In this document: positions 1 to 9,134 of the stretch, in pieces
How the letters are laid out: the number at the start of each line of letters is the position of its first letter
Position numbering within the stretch: position 1 is the stretch's first letter
Source of the DNA: Corynebacterium breve
GTDB taxonomy: Bacteria > Actinomycetota > Actinomycetes > Mycobacteriales > Mycobacteriaceae
Assembly (NCBI RefSeq): GCF_030252165.1
Contig: NZ_CP126969.1
Coordinates: forward strand, 1,984,001 to 2,048,000
Reading direction: 5' to 3'
Length of the DNA: 64,000 bases
Translations under genes and position numbers: made by a program
Notes under the pieces: generated by a model
Told to the model about the DNA's origin: nothing
What the model saw: only the letters and a program-made list of their open reading frames with translations
Databases searched by the model: none

Positions 1-1404
1 CTCATCTAACACCATGGCTTCTTCGTCGCCGCCGGCAGCCAAGCGCGCCTGGTCCTCGAAACGCTCGCGCTGAATCACTGGATCGACAAGCTCGGAGTAG
101 CCGGTGGCAAGCTCGAAGCCGCGCACGTAGAGATCCCACTTCTCGGTCACGCCCGGCTGCTCGCGGTGTTGACGGGTCAGCGGAGAAGTCTCCACTGGGA
201 AGTTCTTCACAAACACGGGACCTTCGAGCTGGTCCTCGCAAAGCAGCTCCCAAATCTCCTCGACCAGCTTGCCGTGGCCCCAGCCCTGGCCCTTTGGCAC
301 GTCCAGGCCGATGATGCCGGCAACCGCCGTCAGCTCTTCAACCGACGATTCGATGGTTACCTCCGGCTGTCCAGGGAACTTTCGCTGCAAAGCCTCGTTG
401 AGCGACGGGTACATTTCCATGACCTTCCACTCGCCGCCGAGATCGTACTCGGTGCCGTCCGCCAGGGTCACGGTGGTGGATCCGAACACCTCCTGAGCCA
501 CAAACTGGACCAGTTCCCGAATGGTGCGCGCGCCGTCCTCATAGGTACCCCACGCCTGGTAGGTCTCCAGCATGGTGAATTCCGGCGAGTGCGATGAATC
601 GACGCCCTCGTTGCGGAAGTTGCGGTTGACCTCGAAAACTCGCTCGATGCCACCGACGACAGCGCGCTTGAGGAACAGCTCCGGGGCAATACGCAGGTAA
701 AGATCAATATCGAGCGAATTTGAATGCGTGATAAACGGACGAGCCGCCGCACCACCATGCAGAGTCTGCAGCATCGGGGTTTCGATCTCGACGAAATCCT
801 CGCCAGTCAGGTACTTCCGCAGAGCTGCCATGACCTTAATACGGGTCATCGCGTTCTTGCGGGCGTCCTCGCGCATGATTAGGTCCGTGTAGCGATGGCG
901 AATGCGCTGCTCTTCGTTCATGTCAGCGAAAGCCACAGGCAGCGGACGCAGCGCCTTAGACGCCATGTGCCAGGATTGGGCCTGGACGGAAAGCTCTCCT
1001 CGTCGTGAAGCAATCACGCGACCGCGGATGGAGACGATGTCGCCTAGGTCAGTGTCAGCCTTCCACGCAGCGAGCTGCTCCTCACCCACCTCGGCTAGCG
1101 ACAGCATGACCTGGAGTTGGGTGCCGTTACCCTCCTGCAGCGTTGCAAAGCAAAGCTTACCCGTGTTGCGCTGAAACATAATGCGACCGGCGACCGCAAC
1201 AATGTCCTCGGTCTCTTGGCCAGCCTCGAGCTTGGTTACACCGTCGCCTTCGCCCTCGCCGACGATCGCGTATTTTTCGCGGATCTCGGTCAGCGAATGG
1301 GTGCGATCAACCATCACTGGATAAGGGTCATGCCCCTCGGCGAGAAGCTTCTCGCGCTTGGCTCGACGGATCTGTTGCTGCTCTGAAAGGTCCTGGGTAG
1401 TCAC
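1..1404 (-). CDS. lysS: Lysyl-tRNA synthetase (class II), 3'-truncated by window edge
   Basis: Charges tRNA-Lys with lysine in the cytoplasm. Reading leftwards from a GTG at 1404 gives 468 residues with no stop before the window edge; about 50 C-terminal residues are missing. The N-terminal part (about residues 50-150) is the OB-fold anticodon-binding domain. The class II core follows, with motif 2 visible as [14 protein letters not shown] near residue 263. The GTG is chosen because the protein then begins [14 protein letters not shown], the usual short charged N-terminus of the family; no good ribosome binding site is seen and a TATAGA box lies about 30 bases upstream. Family assignment is secure; the exact start is less so. 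Confidence 0.95.
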   Translation of the reverse strand, partial: MTTQDLSEQQQIRRAKREKLLAEGHDPYPVMVDRTHSLTEIREKYAIVGEGEGDGVTKLEAGQETEDIVAVAGRIMFQRNTGKLCFATLQEGNGTQLQVMLSLAEVGEEQLAAWKADTDLGDIVSIRGRVIASRRGELSVQAQSWHMASKALRPLPVAFADMNEEQRIRHRYTDLIMREDARKNAMTRIKVMAALRKYLTGEDFVEIETPMLQTLHGGAAARPFITHSNSLDIDLYLRIAPELFLKRAVVGGIERVFEVNRNFRNEGVDSSHSPEFTMLETYQAWGTYEDGARTIRELVQFVAQEVFGSTTVTLADGTEYDLGGEWKVMEMYPSLNEALQRKFPGQPEVTIESSVEELTAVAGIIGLDVPKGQGWGHGKLVEEIWELLCEDQLEGPVFVKNFPVETSPLTRQHREQPGVTEKWDLYVRGFELATGYSELVDPVIQRERFEDQARLAAGGDEEAMVLDE

Positions 1405-1508
1405 GCCTTAACAGGGTAGTCGATCTATACCAGATAGTTGGCTTTAAGGATCGCCAAGCGGGAGTTATCCACAGATTTGGCGTGTGGAAGGTCGAATTCC
1501 ACACATTC

Positions 1509-1541
1509 CGCAAACCCGTCTGGAAAACCAGACGCTTTTGT
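1509..1541. repeat. Palindromic intergenic repeat, family 2, copy 1
   Basis: The stretch contains GCAAACCCGTCTGG, then AAAA, then CCAGACGCTTTTGT, giving a 7-bp stem (CGTCTGG/CCAGACG). The same 32-nt core recurs at 17262-17293 with TTTT as the loop. It lies between divergent lysS and the AbiEi-type gene. It is a dispersed repeat, possibly a folded RNA or recombination relic; function unknown. Confidence 0.7.
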
Positions 1542-1555
1542 CCAATGCTGAAAAA

Positions 1556-2053
1556 ATGACATACCGAACTCAATTACGACAACTAGCAGGAAATCACCAC
1601 GGCATCATCACCACAGAGCAAGGACGGTCCCATGGAATCCCGCCCGGAGCGTTTCGTCGATTAGCTAGTGCTGGTGCTTTACGACGAATATCCCACGGCG
1701 TCTACCAACACCTCGAGGTTCCCGTGACCCATCTGACCAAATATGCAGCAGCCCTGGCTTGCGTCGGCAAGGATTCTTGGATCGGCGCCCAATCGGCTCT
1801 CGCAATGATGGGTCTAGAGCGATCGTGGTATCCCCACATTCACGTGCATATCAGCGGCAAGCTGCGCAAGGAGGTTCCCGAATTTGTAGATGTAGCGGAG
1901 TATTCCGGCATGCCGCCGAGGGCAGTCACGGAGTACAGGGGTCTCCGAACTGTCTCGGCAGCCAGCATCTTTGCTCGGCGCCCTGACTCGAGTTGGAAAC
2001 GCGCGCAGATGCGACGCGCAAGCGAGATGGGACTACTGCACCCACCTAGTTGA
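1556..2053 (+). CDS. AbiEi-type antitoxin-domain protein (orphan)
   Basis: A 165-residue cytoplasmic protein. The N-terminus (residues 1-50) looks like the winged-helix AbiEi antitoxin domain: an ITTEQ...GIP..AFRRL helix pair followed by LRRISHGVY. The rest resembles the AbiEi C-terminal region common in actinobacteria and ends in the usual helix (RASEMGLL). No AbiEii nucleotidyltransferase toxin lies beside it, so this is an orphan; such proteins often act as solitary DNA-binding regulators. The ATG at 1556 is preferred to an upstream ATG at 1484 because the extra residues encode the palindromic repeat. The gene converges on hmp and the two overlap by 8 bases. Confidence 0.65.
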   Translation: MTYRTQLRQLAGNHHGIITTEQGRSHGIPPGAFRRLASAGALRRISHGVYQHLEVPVTHLTKYAAALACVGKDSWIGAQSALAMMGLERSWYPHIHVHISGKLRKEVPEFVDVAEYSGMPPRAVTEYRGLRTVSAASIFARRPDSSWKRAQMRRASEMGLLHPPS

Positions 2054-3215
2054 TCAACCAGTCATTGGGGCTGAACAGTTCGTAGTAGACGTTGTGAGGC
2101 GCAGCATCGTCGGAAAGCTCAGCGATTGAGTCACGGATGCTTTGCAGGAACGCGGTGCCTCCGCACAAATAGACGTCAGCTCCTGCGAGGTCGGCGGCCG
2201 CCACGTCGATCTTCTCACCCGACTCACGGTAGGCAGTGGTCAGGGTTGCATTTGCAAGCTTGTCGACGAACACTTCAGCCTCATTCTTTTGCGCAAAGCT
2301 TTGTTCGGTGTTGTCGGCGTGGAGGAAAGTCACAGTGCGCTGGGAGTCTTTTCGAGCCAAGTACCCCAGCATGCCGATCATCGGGGTGGAGCCAATGCCC
2401 GACGAAATGAGGACGACTGGCGCATTGGAATCACGAAGAACGAGATCTCCTGCAGCTAGGGTGGCTTCCACCTCATCGCCGATGCCGACGTTGTCGCGAA
2501 GGAACGAAGAAACCTCGCCTTCGGTTTCGACAGCGATGGTGTAGCTACCCGGCGCGGAATCGACAATTGAGTACTGGCGCAGCTGGCGTGCACCGTCCGG
2601 CAGCTTGACGCCGATGGAGGTGTACTGGCCTGGCTGTGGCTCGGTGAGGTCGCCTTCGAGGGTGTAGCGCGTGACGTCGTCGCTAAGCTGCTCTTTGGCG
2701 GTGACTTTTACGGCGCGGAACACGTCGCCTGGCTCGACCCCGTCGGAAGCGTAGAGGATATTCTCCTGCTCGATGAGCACGTCGGCCATGAGCCAGTACA
2801 CCTCCGACCATGCTTTGGCCACCTCTTCGGTGACGGCATCGCCGAGGACTTCCGCAATTCCGGCAAGTAGGTGCTTGTGCACGATCGGGTACTGATCCTT
2901 CACGATGCCTAGCGAGACGTGCTTGTGCGCGATGCGGTTGAGCAGGTTTACGGGATCGGGCGCGTTGTCGTCGACAAGCATGGTGGCGAAGGTTGCGACG
3001 GACGCCGCAAGTGCTTTCTGCTGTTCGCCGGCTTTTTGGTTACCACGGTTGAATGTGTTGTCGAGGAGTTCGGGGTGTGCGGCGAACATCTTCTTGTAAA
3101 AGACTGGGGCGATGTCGTTGATATTGGCCCCCACCAGCGGCAGGGTGTCTTTGACGATCTGGTGGCTTGTCTCAGAGAGACGTCGCGTGGTGTCGGGAAG
3201 TTGGTCGACGTACAT
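2046..3215 (-). CDS. hmp: Flavohemoprotein (nitric oxide dioxygenase)
   Basis: Converts NO and O2 to nitrate with NAD(P)H, protecting against nitrosative stress. The 389 residues comprise a globin domain (about 1-150, with the proximal heme histidine in IAHKHVSLGI), an FAD-binding barrel (about 155-260, with RQYSIVDSAPGSYTIAVE) and an NAD-binding domain (ISSGIGSTPMIGML, later YLCGGTAFLQSI). Length matches the family. A GGAAAGGA ribosome binding site precedes the ATG. It is transcribed alone, with a gene-free 275 bases upstream that should hold its promoter. The reductase domain reads YLCGGTAF where many homologues have YLCGP. Confidence 0.93.
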   Translation of the reverse strand: MYVDQLPDTTRRLSETSHQIVKDTLPLVGANINDIAPVFYKKMFAAHPELLDNTFNRGNQKAGEQQKALAASVATFATMLVDDNAPDPVNLLNRIAHKHVSLGIVKDQYPIVHKHLLAGIAEVLGDAVTEEVAKAWSEVYWLMADVLIEQENILYASDGVEPGDVFRAVKVTAKEQLSDDVTRYTLEGDLTEPQPGQYTSIGVKLPDGARQLRQYSIVDSAPGSYTIAVETEGEVSSFLRDNVGIGDEVEATLAAGDLVLRDSNAPVVLISSGIGSTPMIGMLGYLARKDSQRTVTFLHADNTEQSFAQKNEAEVFVDKLANATLTTAYRESGEKIDVAAADLAGADVYLCGGTAFLQSIRDSIAELSDDAAPHNVYYELFSPNDWLIN

Positions 3216-3490
3216 GTAGGGGTCCTTTCCTGAGAGGGTTGATTAGGAACCAGGCTACAGGAATTCGACTATTTATCACGGCTTTGACCGTTTTAATTCA
3301 CTTTGCGACGAAACCTTCGCGCAATTAGTAAAGGTTTTATGATCTATAGGCGGCTGGATATTAATGCCATTAGCATCGTTCTTCGCCCAGAATTCAACTA
3401 AAGAACACCTCAAGGCCCCTTTGTGGCCATGTTCCCAGTTTAGAGTGCATACAGTTCGACCAAACTATGCTTTTACTTAAGGAGCACCCC

Positions 3491-5599
3491 ATGGCACTTA
3501 AGGGCCTCAACCTTTTCTCCAACAAGTTCACCTCCAGCCGTTCCAGCCTTACCTGCACCTACAAGTGCGGTAACAACTGCTTCGGCGAATGCCGCAACAC
3601 TACCGACAACGAGTACTTCGGCGACATGACCCGCCGTTCCGCTCTAAAGGCAGGCAGCCTGTCTGTCGTTGCAGTCGGTGGCGCAGCAGCACTCGCAGCT
3701 TGCTCCCCTTCCGAGGAAGAAGCAGCTTCCTCCGGTTCCTCCTCCGCAGACGGCTCCGCAGCACCTACCAAGGACGTTAAGGTAGACACCGTTTCCGTTG
3801 ACGGCATGAAGTTCGAGCCAGTCGAGCCAAACAACAACGACGATGTCACCGTGCCAGAAGGCTACGAGTACTCCGTCCTCGTTGCATGGGGCGACCCAAT
3901 TATCGAAGGCGCACCTGAGTTCGACATCGAGAACCAGACCGCTAAGGCTCAGGAAGAGCAGTTCGGCTTTAACAACGACTTCCTCGGTCTTTTCGATCAC
4001 CCAGAAGACGAGAACAAGATGGTTTACGTGTGCTCCCACGAGTACACCACCGAGCCACAGATGCACCCTAACTACGATGCTGAGAACCCAACCGAGGAGC
4101 AGGTCAACATCGGCCTCGCAGCTCACGGTCAGTCCATCATCGAGGTTTCCAAGGTCGAAGGCTCCGGCGAGCTGAAGATGGAGTTCGGCCCACTGAACCG
4201 CCGCATCACCGCTATGACCCCAATGACCTTCTCCGGCCCTGCAGCTGGCACCGACCTGCTCAAGACCAACGAGGACCCATCCGGCATGGAAGTTCTGGGC
4301 ACCCTGAACAACTGTGCAGGTGGCGTTACCCCTTGGGGCACCTACCTTTCCGGTGAAGAGAACATCGACCAGTACTGGACCAACTCCAAGGCACTTGACG
4401 GCCGCAACAAGGAGTACGCAGACCGTATTGGTGTTGAAGAAGAGGGCCAGTCCGAGCGTGGCTGGGAGCTCTTCCACGATCGTTTCGACATGGAGAAGGA
4501 GCCAAACGAGATCAACCGTTTCGGCTACATCGTCGAGATCGACCCAATGGACCCAGAGTCCAAGCCTGTCAAGCACACCCTGCTGGGCCGCTTCAAGCAC
4601 GAAGCTGGCAATACCCACATCGCTGACGACGGCCGCGCTGTTGTCTACATGGGCGACGACGAGCGCTTCGAGTACATCTACAAGTTCGTCACCGCTGACA
4701 AGTACAAGGAGGGCGACAAGGAGCACAACATGAAGCTCATGACCGCCGGCACCCTGTACGTTGCATCCCTCGAGGGCAACTCCAAGGAAGACGAGATCGA
4801 CGGCTCCGGCGAGCTTCCTGAGGATGGCCAGTTCGACGGCAAGGGCACCTGGCACCCACTGGTGACCGTTGACATCGACGGCAACGCCGAGTCCCACATC
4901 GAAGGCTTCTCTCCAGAAGAGGTCTGCGTGTACACCCGTCTTGCAGCTGACACCGTCGGCGCAACCAAGATGGACCGCCCTGAGGACTTCGAGCAGAACC
5001 CAGTCACCGGCAAGGCTTACGTTGCATTGACCAACAACTCCTACCGTGGCGCAACCGGCGAGAACGCTAAGAAGAACGAAGAGGAGCCAATGGAGTGGGC
5101 TCCAATCAAGGAGAACAAGAACGGCTTCGTCATGGAAATCGACGACGCTGAGAAGGGCACCGGCGAGGAGTTCACCTGGAACCTCTTCATCGTTTGTGGT
5201 GACCCAGAAGAGGCTTACACCTACTTCGGCGGCTTCGACAAGGAGAAGGTCTCCCCTATCTCTTGCCCTGACAACGTCGCATTCGACAAGCACGGCCTGC
5301 TGTGGATCTCCACCGACGGCAACGCGCTTGGCACCCACGACGGTCTGTACGCAGCCTCCACCGAGGGCGACACCCGCGGCGAGCTGAAGTGCTTCATGAC
5401 CGTTCCAGCTGACGCTGAGACCTGTGGCCCTTACATCGACGACGAGCACGTCCTGGTCAACGTTCAGCACCCAGGCGAGGGCGACGAGTCCACCGTTGAG
5501 AACCCTTCCTCCAACTGGCCAGAGGGTGGCGACGCAAAGCCACGCCCAGCAGCAGTTGTTGTCTGGAAGACTGACGGCGGCAAGATTGGTATGGCATAA
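3491..5599 (+). CDS. phoX: PhoX-family alkaline phosphatase, Tat-exported
   Basis: A 702-residue extracellular or envelope-bound phosphatase of the PhoX/DUF839 family, releasing phosphate from organic esters (a Ca2+/iron enzyme in characterised members). The N-terminus has a Cys cluster (CTYKCGNNCFGEC) and NTTDNEYFGDM, then a twin-arginine signal (TRRSALKAG), a hydrophobic stretch and a lipobox-like LAAC, so it may be a Tat lipoprotein. Conserved blocks include NCAGGVTPWGTYLSGEEN, FKHEAGNTHIADDG, RPEDFEQNP and CPDNVAFDKHGLLWIS. The ATG at 3491 is chosen for its AAGGAG ribosome binding site; an in-frame ATG lies at 3467. Codon choice is strongly C-ending, suggesting high expression. A strong terminator follows. 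Confidence 0.9.
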   Translation: MALKGLNLFSNKFTSSRSSLTCTYKCGNNCFGECRNTTDNEYFGDMTRRSALKAGSLSVVAVGGAAALAACSPSEEEAASSGSSSADGSAAPTKDVKVDTVSVDGMKFEPVEPNNNDDVTVPEGYEYSVLVAWGDPIIEGAPEFDIENQTAKAQEEQFGFNNDFLGLFDHPEDENKMVYVCSHEYTTEPQMHPNYDAENPTEEQVNIGLAAHGQSIIEVSKVEGSGELKMEFGPLNRRITAMTPMTFSGPAAGTDLLKTNEDPSGMEVLGTLNNCAGGVTPWGTYLSGEENIDQYWTNSKALDGRNKEYADRIGVEEEGQSERGWELFHDRFDMEKEPNEINRFGYIVEIDPMDPESKPVKHTLLGRFKHEAGNTHIADDGRAVVYMGDDERFEYIYKFVTADKYKEGDKEHNMKLMTAGTLYVASLEGNSKEDEIDGSGELPEDGQFDGKGTWHPLVTVDIDGNAESHIEGFSPEEVCVYTRLAADTVGATKMDRPEDFEQNPVTGKAYVALTNNSYRGATGENAKKNEEEPMEWAPIKENKNGFVMEIDDAEKGTGEEFTWNLFIVCGDPEEAYTYFGGFDKEKVSPISCPDNVAFDKHGLLWISTDGNALGTHDGLYAASTEGDTRGELKCFMTVPADAETCGPYIDDEHVLVNVQHPGEGDESTVENPSSNWPEGGDAKPRPAAVVVWKTDGGKIGMA

Positions 5600-5634
5600 G
5601 CCTTAACCGCTTATCGACGAACCCAAGCGCCCCC

Positions 5635-5672
5635 TACCGACTCAGTTCGGCAGGGGGCGCTTGCTCGTCGCC
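5635..5672. terminator. Bidirectional intrinsic terminator between phoX and panC
   Basis: AAGCGCCCCCTACCGA is followed by a 6-base loop and TCGGCAGGGGGCGCTT, a 16-bp stem with one mismatch. It sits between convergent phoX and panC and can serve both strands. Confidence 0.8.
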
Positions 5673-5675
5673 ACG

Positions 5676-6470
5676 CTATTCTTCGATGTTCTTAAACCCA
5701 ATTCCCACGGGCACTCCAACATTGTCCACCAAGTGCACCCCACCGAGGTCAACACCGACGAGTAAGCGCGCATCACCCAACTCCGGTGCTGGACCGAAAT
5801 CGAGATCCCGCAGCTCAAGATACGACGGTGTCACTCCGCCTGCCTCAAGAACTCCACGGGCAGTTTCTAGGATCACCGCGTGACCATGCTCGGCCACGTG
5901 CGCCCCAGCTGTGAGTGCCGCTGCGATCACCACCGCCTTGTCGCGCTGGTCCTCGGCCACATCCGCGTTTCGCCGAGAGATCGCCAATCCATCCGGCATC
6001 CGCACCGTTGGAACACTGTGCAGCTGCACGTTCAGGTGCAACCCGGCCACGGCGTGCTGCAGAGCCACCAAGGTTTCGAAGTCTTTCTCGCCAGCGACAA
6101 CATCGGTCGCGCTCGACGCAATGGTGGCGGCGATGATGCGGGTGACGGCATCGTCGATAAGCGATGGCTCCTCGAGGTGCTCCAGCCCGGAGGTAATAGC
6201 AATGCCGTGCGTGTCCAGCGAGCCATGGAAAACCACGTCGACCTTCTCCTTGGCAAAGTCCTCCGGCACCTCGTCACCGGAGTAGGTGACCATCGTGATC
6301 GCACCGGCAAGCGAACGCGCCGCACGAATCAGCGCGATGTGGCCCGCGTGCACACCGCTGCCCAAAGGCACCAGTACCACGCGCTTACCTGTCTTGCGGA
6401 AAGCTCGCCCGTAGGTAGCAAACAGCGCCGGGTCGGTAACCACGGTGGCGTGGCCGGGTTGGAAAGTCAT
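5676..6470 (-). CDS. panC: Pantoate--beta-alanine ligase-like protein
   Basis: Predicted to condense pantoate with beta-alanine using ATP, the last step of pantothenate synthesis. The 264 residues show the nucleotidyl-transferase HxGH motif within VPLGSGVHAGHIALIRAAR (about residues 34-52) and the substrate motif RMPDGLAISRRN (family form: R-PDGLA-S-RN). The usual first motif, VPTMGALHEGH, is noticeably changed here. It follows the DUF2520 gene by 1 base and sits at the end of the folate run, as in mycobacteria (Rv3602c-Rv3610c). The divergence leaves open a paralogue with altered substrate use if another panC exists elsewhere. Confidence 0.8.
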   Translation of the reverse strand: MTFQPGHATVVTDPALFATYGRAFRKTGKRVVLVPLGSGVHAGHIALIRAARSLAGAITMVTYSGDEVPEDFAKEKVDVVFHGSLDTHGIAITSGLEHLEEPSLIDDAVTRIIAATIASSATDVVAGEKDFETLVALQHAVAGLHLNVQLHSVPTVRMPDGLAISRRNADVAEDQRDKAVVIAAALTAGAHVAEHGHAVILETARGVLEAGGVTPSYLELRDLDFGPAPELGDARLLVGVDLGGVHLVDNVGVPVGIGFKNIEE

Positions 6471-6471
6471 G

Positions 6472-7161
6472 TCACTCCTTGACGTTCATGTGGGCGATGG
6501 CCCAAAGTTCAGCATCTTGTATGTGTCGCTCTTCTGCGTGACGACGAACCATCGCCGCAAACGCCTGCGCCCGCCCCGGATTATCAAACGCCTTGTACTG
6601 CCGATCCAAATCCTCCACCGGCGTGTGCGTCTGCACCTTCGGCGCGGGGATCAGATCCTCGATGAGTTCCGGATTCTCAATCGCATCCGACAACATCAAC
6701 CGCGCATCAGACTGCATCAAGTTGGCGAAGTTCATGTAGGACATTGCAGCTTCGATTTGTGCGCGTTGGGTGTCGTCGATAAGCAGGGCGTTTCCGCCCA
6801 TTTCGCCCACCAGCAACTCGACGATAGTCTCTCCGAGTTCGTCCGCTGCCGAGGTGACCCACATGCGCTCGGTGAGCTGGTGCGCCGTGACGACGATCGC
6901 CCCAGAGGTCTCCATCGGATCAAGCGCCTGCACGCCGAACTCCAACGCAGTGTGCAAATAGATCTGACCGCGACGAGCAAACGGTGCATACATCTCAACT
7001 GCGCTGGCTAGCTCACTTCCGGGCAGATCGAATACCACAAGGTCGAACTGCGCGACCTGCGAGGGTGACTCGATCCAGTGGACTGTGTGACCGGTCTCGC
7101 GAAGTAGTGAAAATAGTAAGTGTCCGCCGACAACGCCGACGGACATACGGGGTGCACTCAC
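6472..7161 (-). CDS. Rossmann-like / DUF2520 protein
   Basis: A 229-residue cytoplasmic protein. It opens with a nucleotide-binding beta strand and glycine turn (SVGVVGG, residues 7-13), and the second half is helical and fits the DUF2520 domain. The same gene lies between panC and the next membrane protein in mycobacteria (Rv3603c). It resembles ketopantoate-reductase/NADP oxidoreductases, and its position beside panC suggests a role in pantothenate or CoA supply; that role is inference from neighbourhood. It is shorter than most DUF2520 proteins (about 300 residues), with a compact Rossmann part. Confidence 0.7.
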   Translation of the reverse strand: MSAPRMSVGVVGGHLLFSLLRETGHTVHWIESPSQVAQFDLVVFDLPGSELASAVEMYAPFARRGQIYLHTALEFGVQALDPMETSGAIVVTAHQLTERMWVTSAADELGETIVELLVGEMGGNALLIDDTQRAQIEAAMSYMNFANLMQSDARLMLSDAIENPELIEDLIPAPKVQTHTPVEDLDRQYKAFDNPGRAQAFAAMVRRHAEERHIQDAELWAIAHMNVKE

Positions 7162-8172
7162 TTAGTTGTTTTCTTTCCTCGCCCTAGCAAGCAGCTCTGC
7201 GACGGAGACGGAGCCTTCGCTGTGCTCGTCACGACGACGACGACCACGACGCGACTGCGACTCTTCTTCTTCGGCAGCACTTTCCTCAGCAGCTGCTTCT
7301 TCGCGACGCTCACTGATCAGCTGCGACAGCGGGTTCGGCTTGCGGTTCTGTGCCTCATCGAACCCACCGACGCGACCTGCGACGGCATCCGCCGAAGGTG
7401 CACGAGCAACAGCGGGAGCGGGTGCCGGTGCGTCTTCCTCTGCTTCTTCCGCGTCGGTGTTGTCCTGCTCAGCCTCCGGCTCCGGCTCTACCTCTGGCTC
7501 AGCCTCCGGCTCAGCCTCTTCAGCGACAACCTCGTCCGTGACCTCTTCCGCCACGATCTCGTCCGGCTCATCGTCGAGTGGTTCCTGCTCTCCTGGCTCG
7601 TCCGCAACGCTTGGAACGGCTGCGAATGCCGTAGTCACTGAGTCTTCCTCGGAATACGCTGGCGATTGGGCCGGTTCCGCCACCGGGCTAAACGCCGACG
7701 CGGCCTTGGCCTGGAGTTCCAAAATTCGTCGCGCCTCCGCTTGGAGCGCAGCCGGCTCGTAGCCAAATTCGCGACCCGCAAGGTCTTCCAATTGGCTGCG
7801 GATCGCTGCAAGCTCCTCACGAATTTCACGCAGAAGTTCAGTATCCGCCGGTACGAGCTGCTTTCCCTCGGCGGTTTGCACCAGCTCAAGGGCGCGCTTG
7901 TCGGTGTTGGCCTCTGCCTCAACGGCTTTGAGTTCAGCTTCGTGGGTTGCCTGGACTAGTTCTAGTTCGTGTTCGGCTTCAAGCTTGTCGCGACGGTAGC
8001 GTGACACCAGGAAAAACCCGATGGCAGCGGCCCACAGCGCGGCGATAAGCGCGAGCTTAAGCGCCGCGTTGGAGTCGGTAAAGAGCATGATCACCGTGGC
8101 GATAATCGCTAAGCCTACAAGCAGGTATATCCACAGCTGCCCGCGGTCTGAAGTGCGATTTCCGTCAGTCAT
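7162..8172 (-). CDS. Membrane protein of the DUF6779 type
   Basis: A 336-residue protein with two N-terminal membrane helices (about residues 13-31 and 36-54), then a charged, probably coiled-coil stretch (KLEAEHELELVQATHEAELKAVEAE, quoted in part) and a long acidic low-complexity region rich in Glu, Pro and Ala (about 200-260). The C-terminus is basic (SRRGRRRRDEHSEG). It occupies the slot of mycobacterial Rv3604c. Function is unknown; topology suggests a short membrane anchor with a large cytoplasmic, disordered tail. It abuts the DUF2520 gene with no gap. Confidence 0.7.
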   Translation of the reverse strand: MTDGNRTSDRGQLWIYLLVGLAIIATVIMLFTDSNAALKLALIAALWAAAIGFFLVSRYRRDKLEAEHELELVQATHEAELKAVEAEANTDKRALELVQTAEGKQLVPADTELLREIREELAAIRSQLEDLAGREFGYEPAALQAEARRILELQAKAASAFSPVAEPAQSPAYSEEDSVTTAFAAVPSVADEPGEQEPLDDEPDEIVAEEVTDEVVAEEAEPEAEPEVEPEPEAEQDNTDAEEAEEDAPAPAPAVARAPSADAVAGRVGGFDEAQNRKPNPLSQLISERREEAAAEESAAEEEESQSRRGRRRRDEHSEGSVSVAELLARARKENN

Positions 8173-8181
8173 ACATACACC

Positions 8182-8649
8182 CTAACCAATACTTTCCCCA
8201 TCAGCGGGTGGCGACACCTCGCAAGCACGCTCCAAAATTATTCCGGCCACCGCCAACGCGATTCCGCCAGCCGCACTCGAGAGCACCCCGGGCAGGTCCG
8301 CCTGCGCCGCGGCCAGCATGCTCAGATTGGGAATCACATACGTGCCAATGCCCGCGTATCCGCCGCCGACAACCGCCCCGGTCCATGCGCTCGCCTTGCC
8401 GATGAGCAAGAAATTGGTCACCATCATCGGATTGAGCTGCGAGCGATCCAGCCCGATCAGCCCTTCTTTCCGGCGGTCTTTCACCACGTATGTCAGAACG
8501 AGACAAAAGATCGCCATGATCCACAACGTGGCTGACACCATCACGGGAATCGTCGAGAAGCTGCCGTAAAATCCCCAGGTCACAATCGCCATCGCCGCAG
8601 CGGAAAACACAAATGCTGCGACGAGGCCGGAAATGGGGGTGCGGGTCAT
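8182..8649 (-). CDS. DUF3180 membrane protein
   Basis: A 155-residue integral membrane protein with four predicted helices (about residues 8-28, 33-55, 82-105, 120-142), matching DUF3180 and the Rv3605c position directly after folK. The ATG overlaps the folK stop by 4 bases, so the two are translationally coupled. Function unknown; conserved linkage to folate genes is the only clue. Confidence 0.75.
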   Translation of the reverse strand: MTRTPISGLVAAFVFSAAAMAIVTWGFYGSFSTIPVMVSATLWIMAIFCLVLTYVVKDRRKEGLIGLDRSQLNPMMVTNFLLIGKASAWTGAVVGGGYAGIGTYVIPNLSMLAAAQADLPGVLSSAAGGIALAVAGIILERACEVSPPADGESIG

Positions 8650-9134
8650 CGTTCCACAAGCCTTATCTGCTCGACTTCATCCCTGTCTAGCTTATCGACG
8701 ATATCCACCACCGCTTCCCCACCAAGCTTCGCGTGAGGATCAGCGTCGAGCCATGGGACCAACACGAACGCCCGCTCGCGCGCACGAGGGTGCGGTAGCG
8801 TGAGTTCCTCGCTATCACTGGTAATCTCGGCGCCGGTGTCGTCGATAAGCTGCACAATGTCCACGTCCAAAGTGCGTGGCCCCCACCGGACCTCGCGGGA
8901 GCGGCTCGCCTCGTTTTCTAGCGCCTGGCAGCGCCGAAGCAACTCAAGCGGCCCTTCGGTGACTTCGACGATTAGGGCCTGGTTGAGAAAATCGTCTTGC
9001 TCTACGCCGCCCCATGGCGGGGTGCTGTAGACGCCGGATGCGTTGACCAGTTCGTCGGTGAAGTGCGCAGCGACAAGATCGAGATAGGCCCACGAATCGT
9101 CCATATTAGAGCCGATAGAAAGTACTGCGCGCAT
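8646..9134 (-). CDS. folK: 2-amino-4-hydroxy-6-hydroxymethyldihydropteridine pyrophosphokinase
   Basis: Transfers pyrophosphate from ATP to 6-hydroxymethyl-dihydropterin, the step before dihydropteroate synthase. The 162 residues carry the family signature RWGPRTLDVDIVQL (about residues 84-98), the N-terminal SIGSNM turn and the LPHPRARERAFVLVPW block. It overlaps folB by one base upstream and DUF3180 by four bases downstream, inside the folE-folP-folB-folK operon. Confidence 0.95.
   Translation of the reverse strand: MRAVLSIGSNMDDSWAYLDLVAAHFTDELVNASGVYSTPPWGGVEQDDFLNQALIVEVTEGPLELLRRCQALENEASRSREVRWGPRTLDVDIVQLIDDTGAEITSDSEELTLPHPRARERAFVLVPWLDADPHAKLGGEAVVDIVDKLDRDEVEQIRLVER

Noticed and set aside
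3644..5470. 608-codon open frame on the minus strand opposite phoX
   Set aside because: It is antisense to a clear PhoX gene whose strongly C-ending codons remove stops from the opposite strand; the translation is leucine/valine-rich with no domain and no ribosome binding site.
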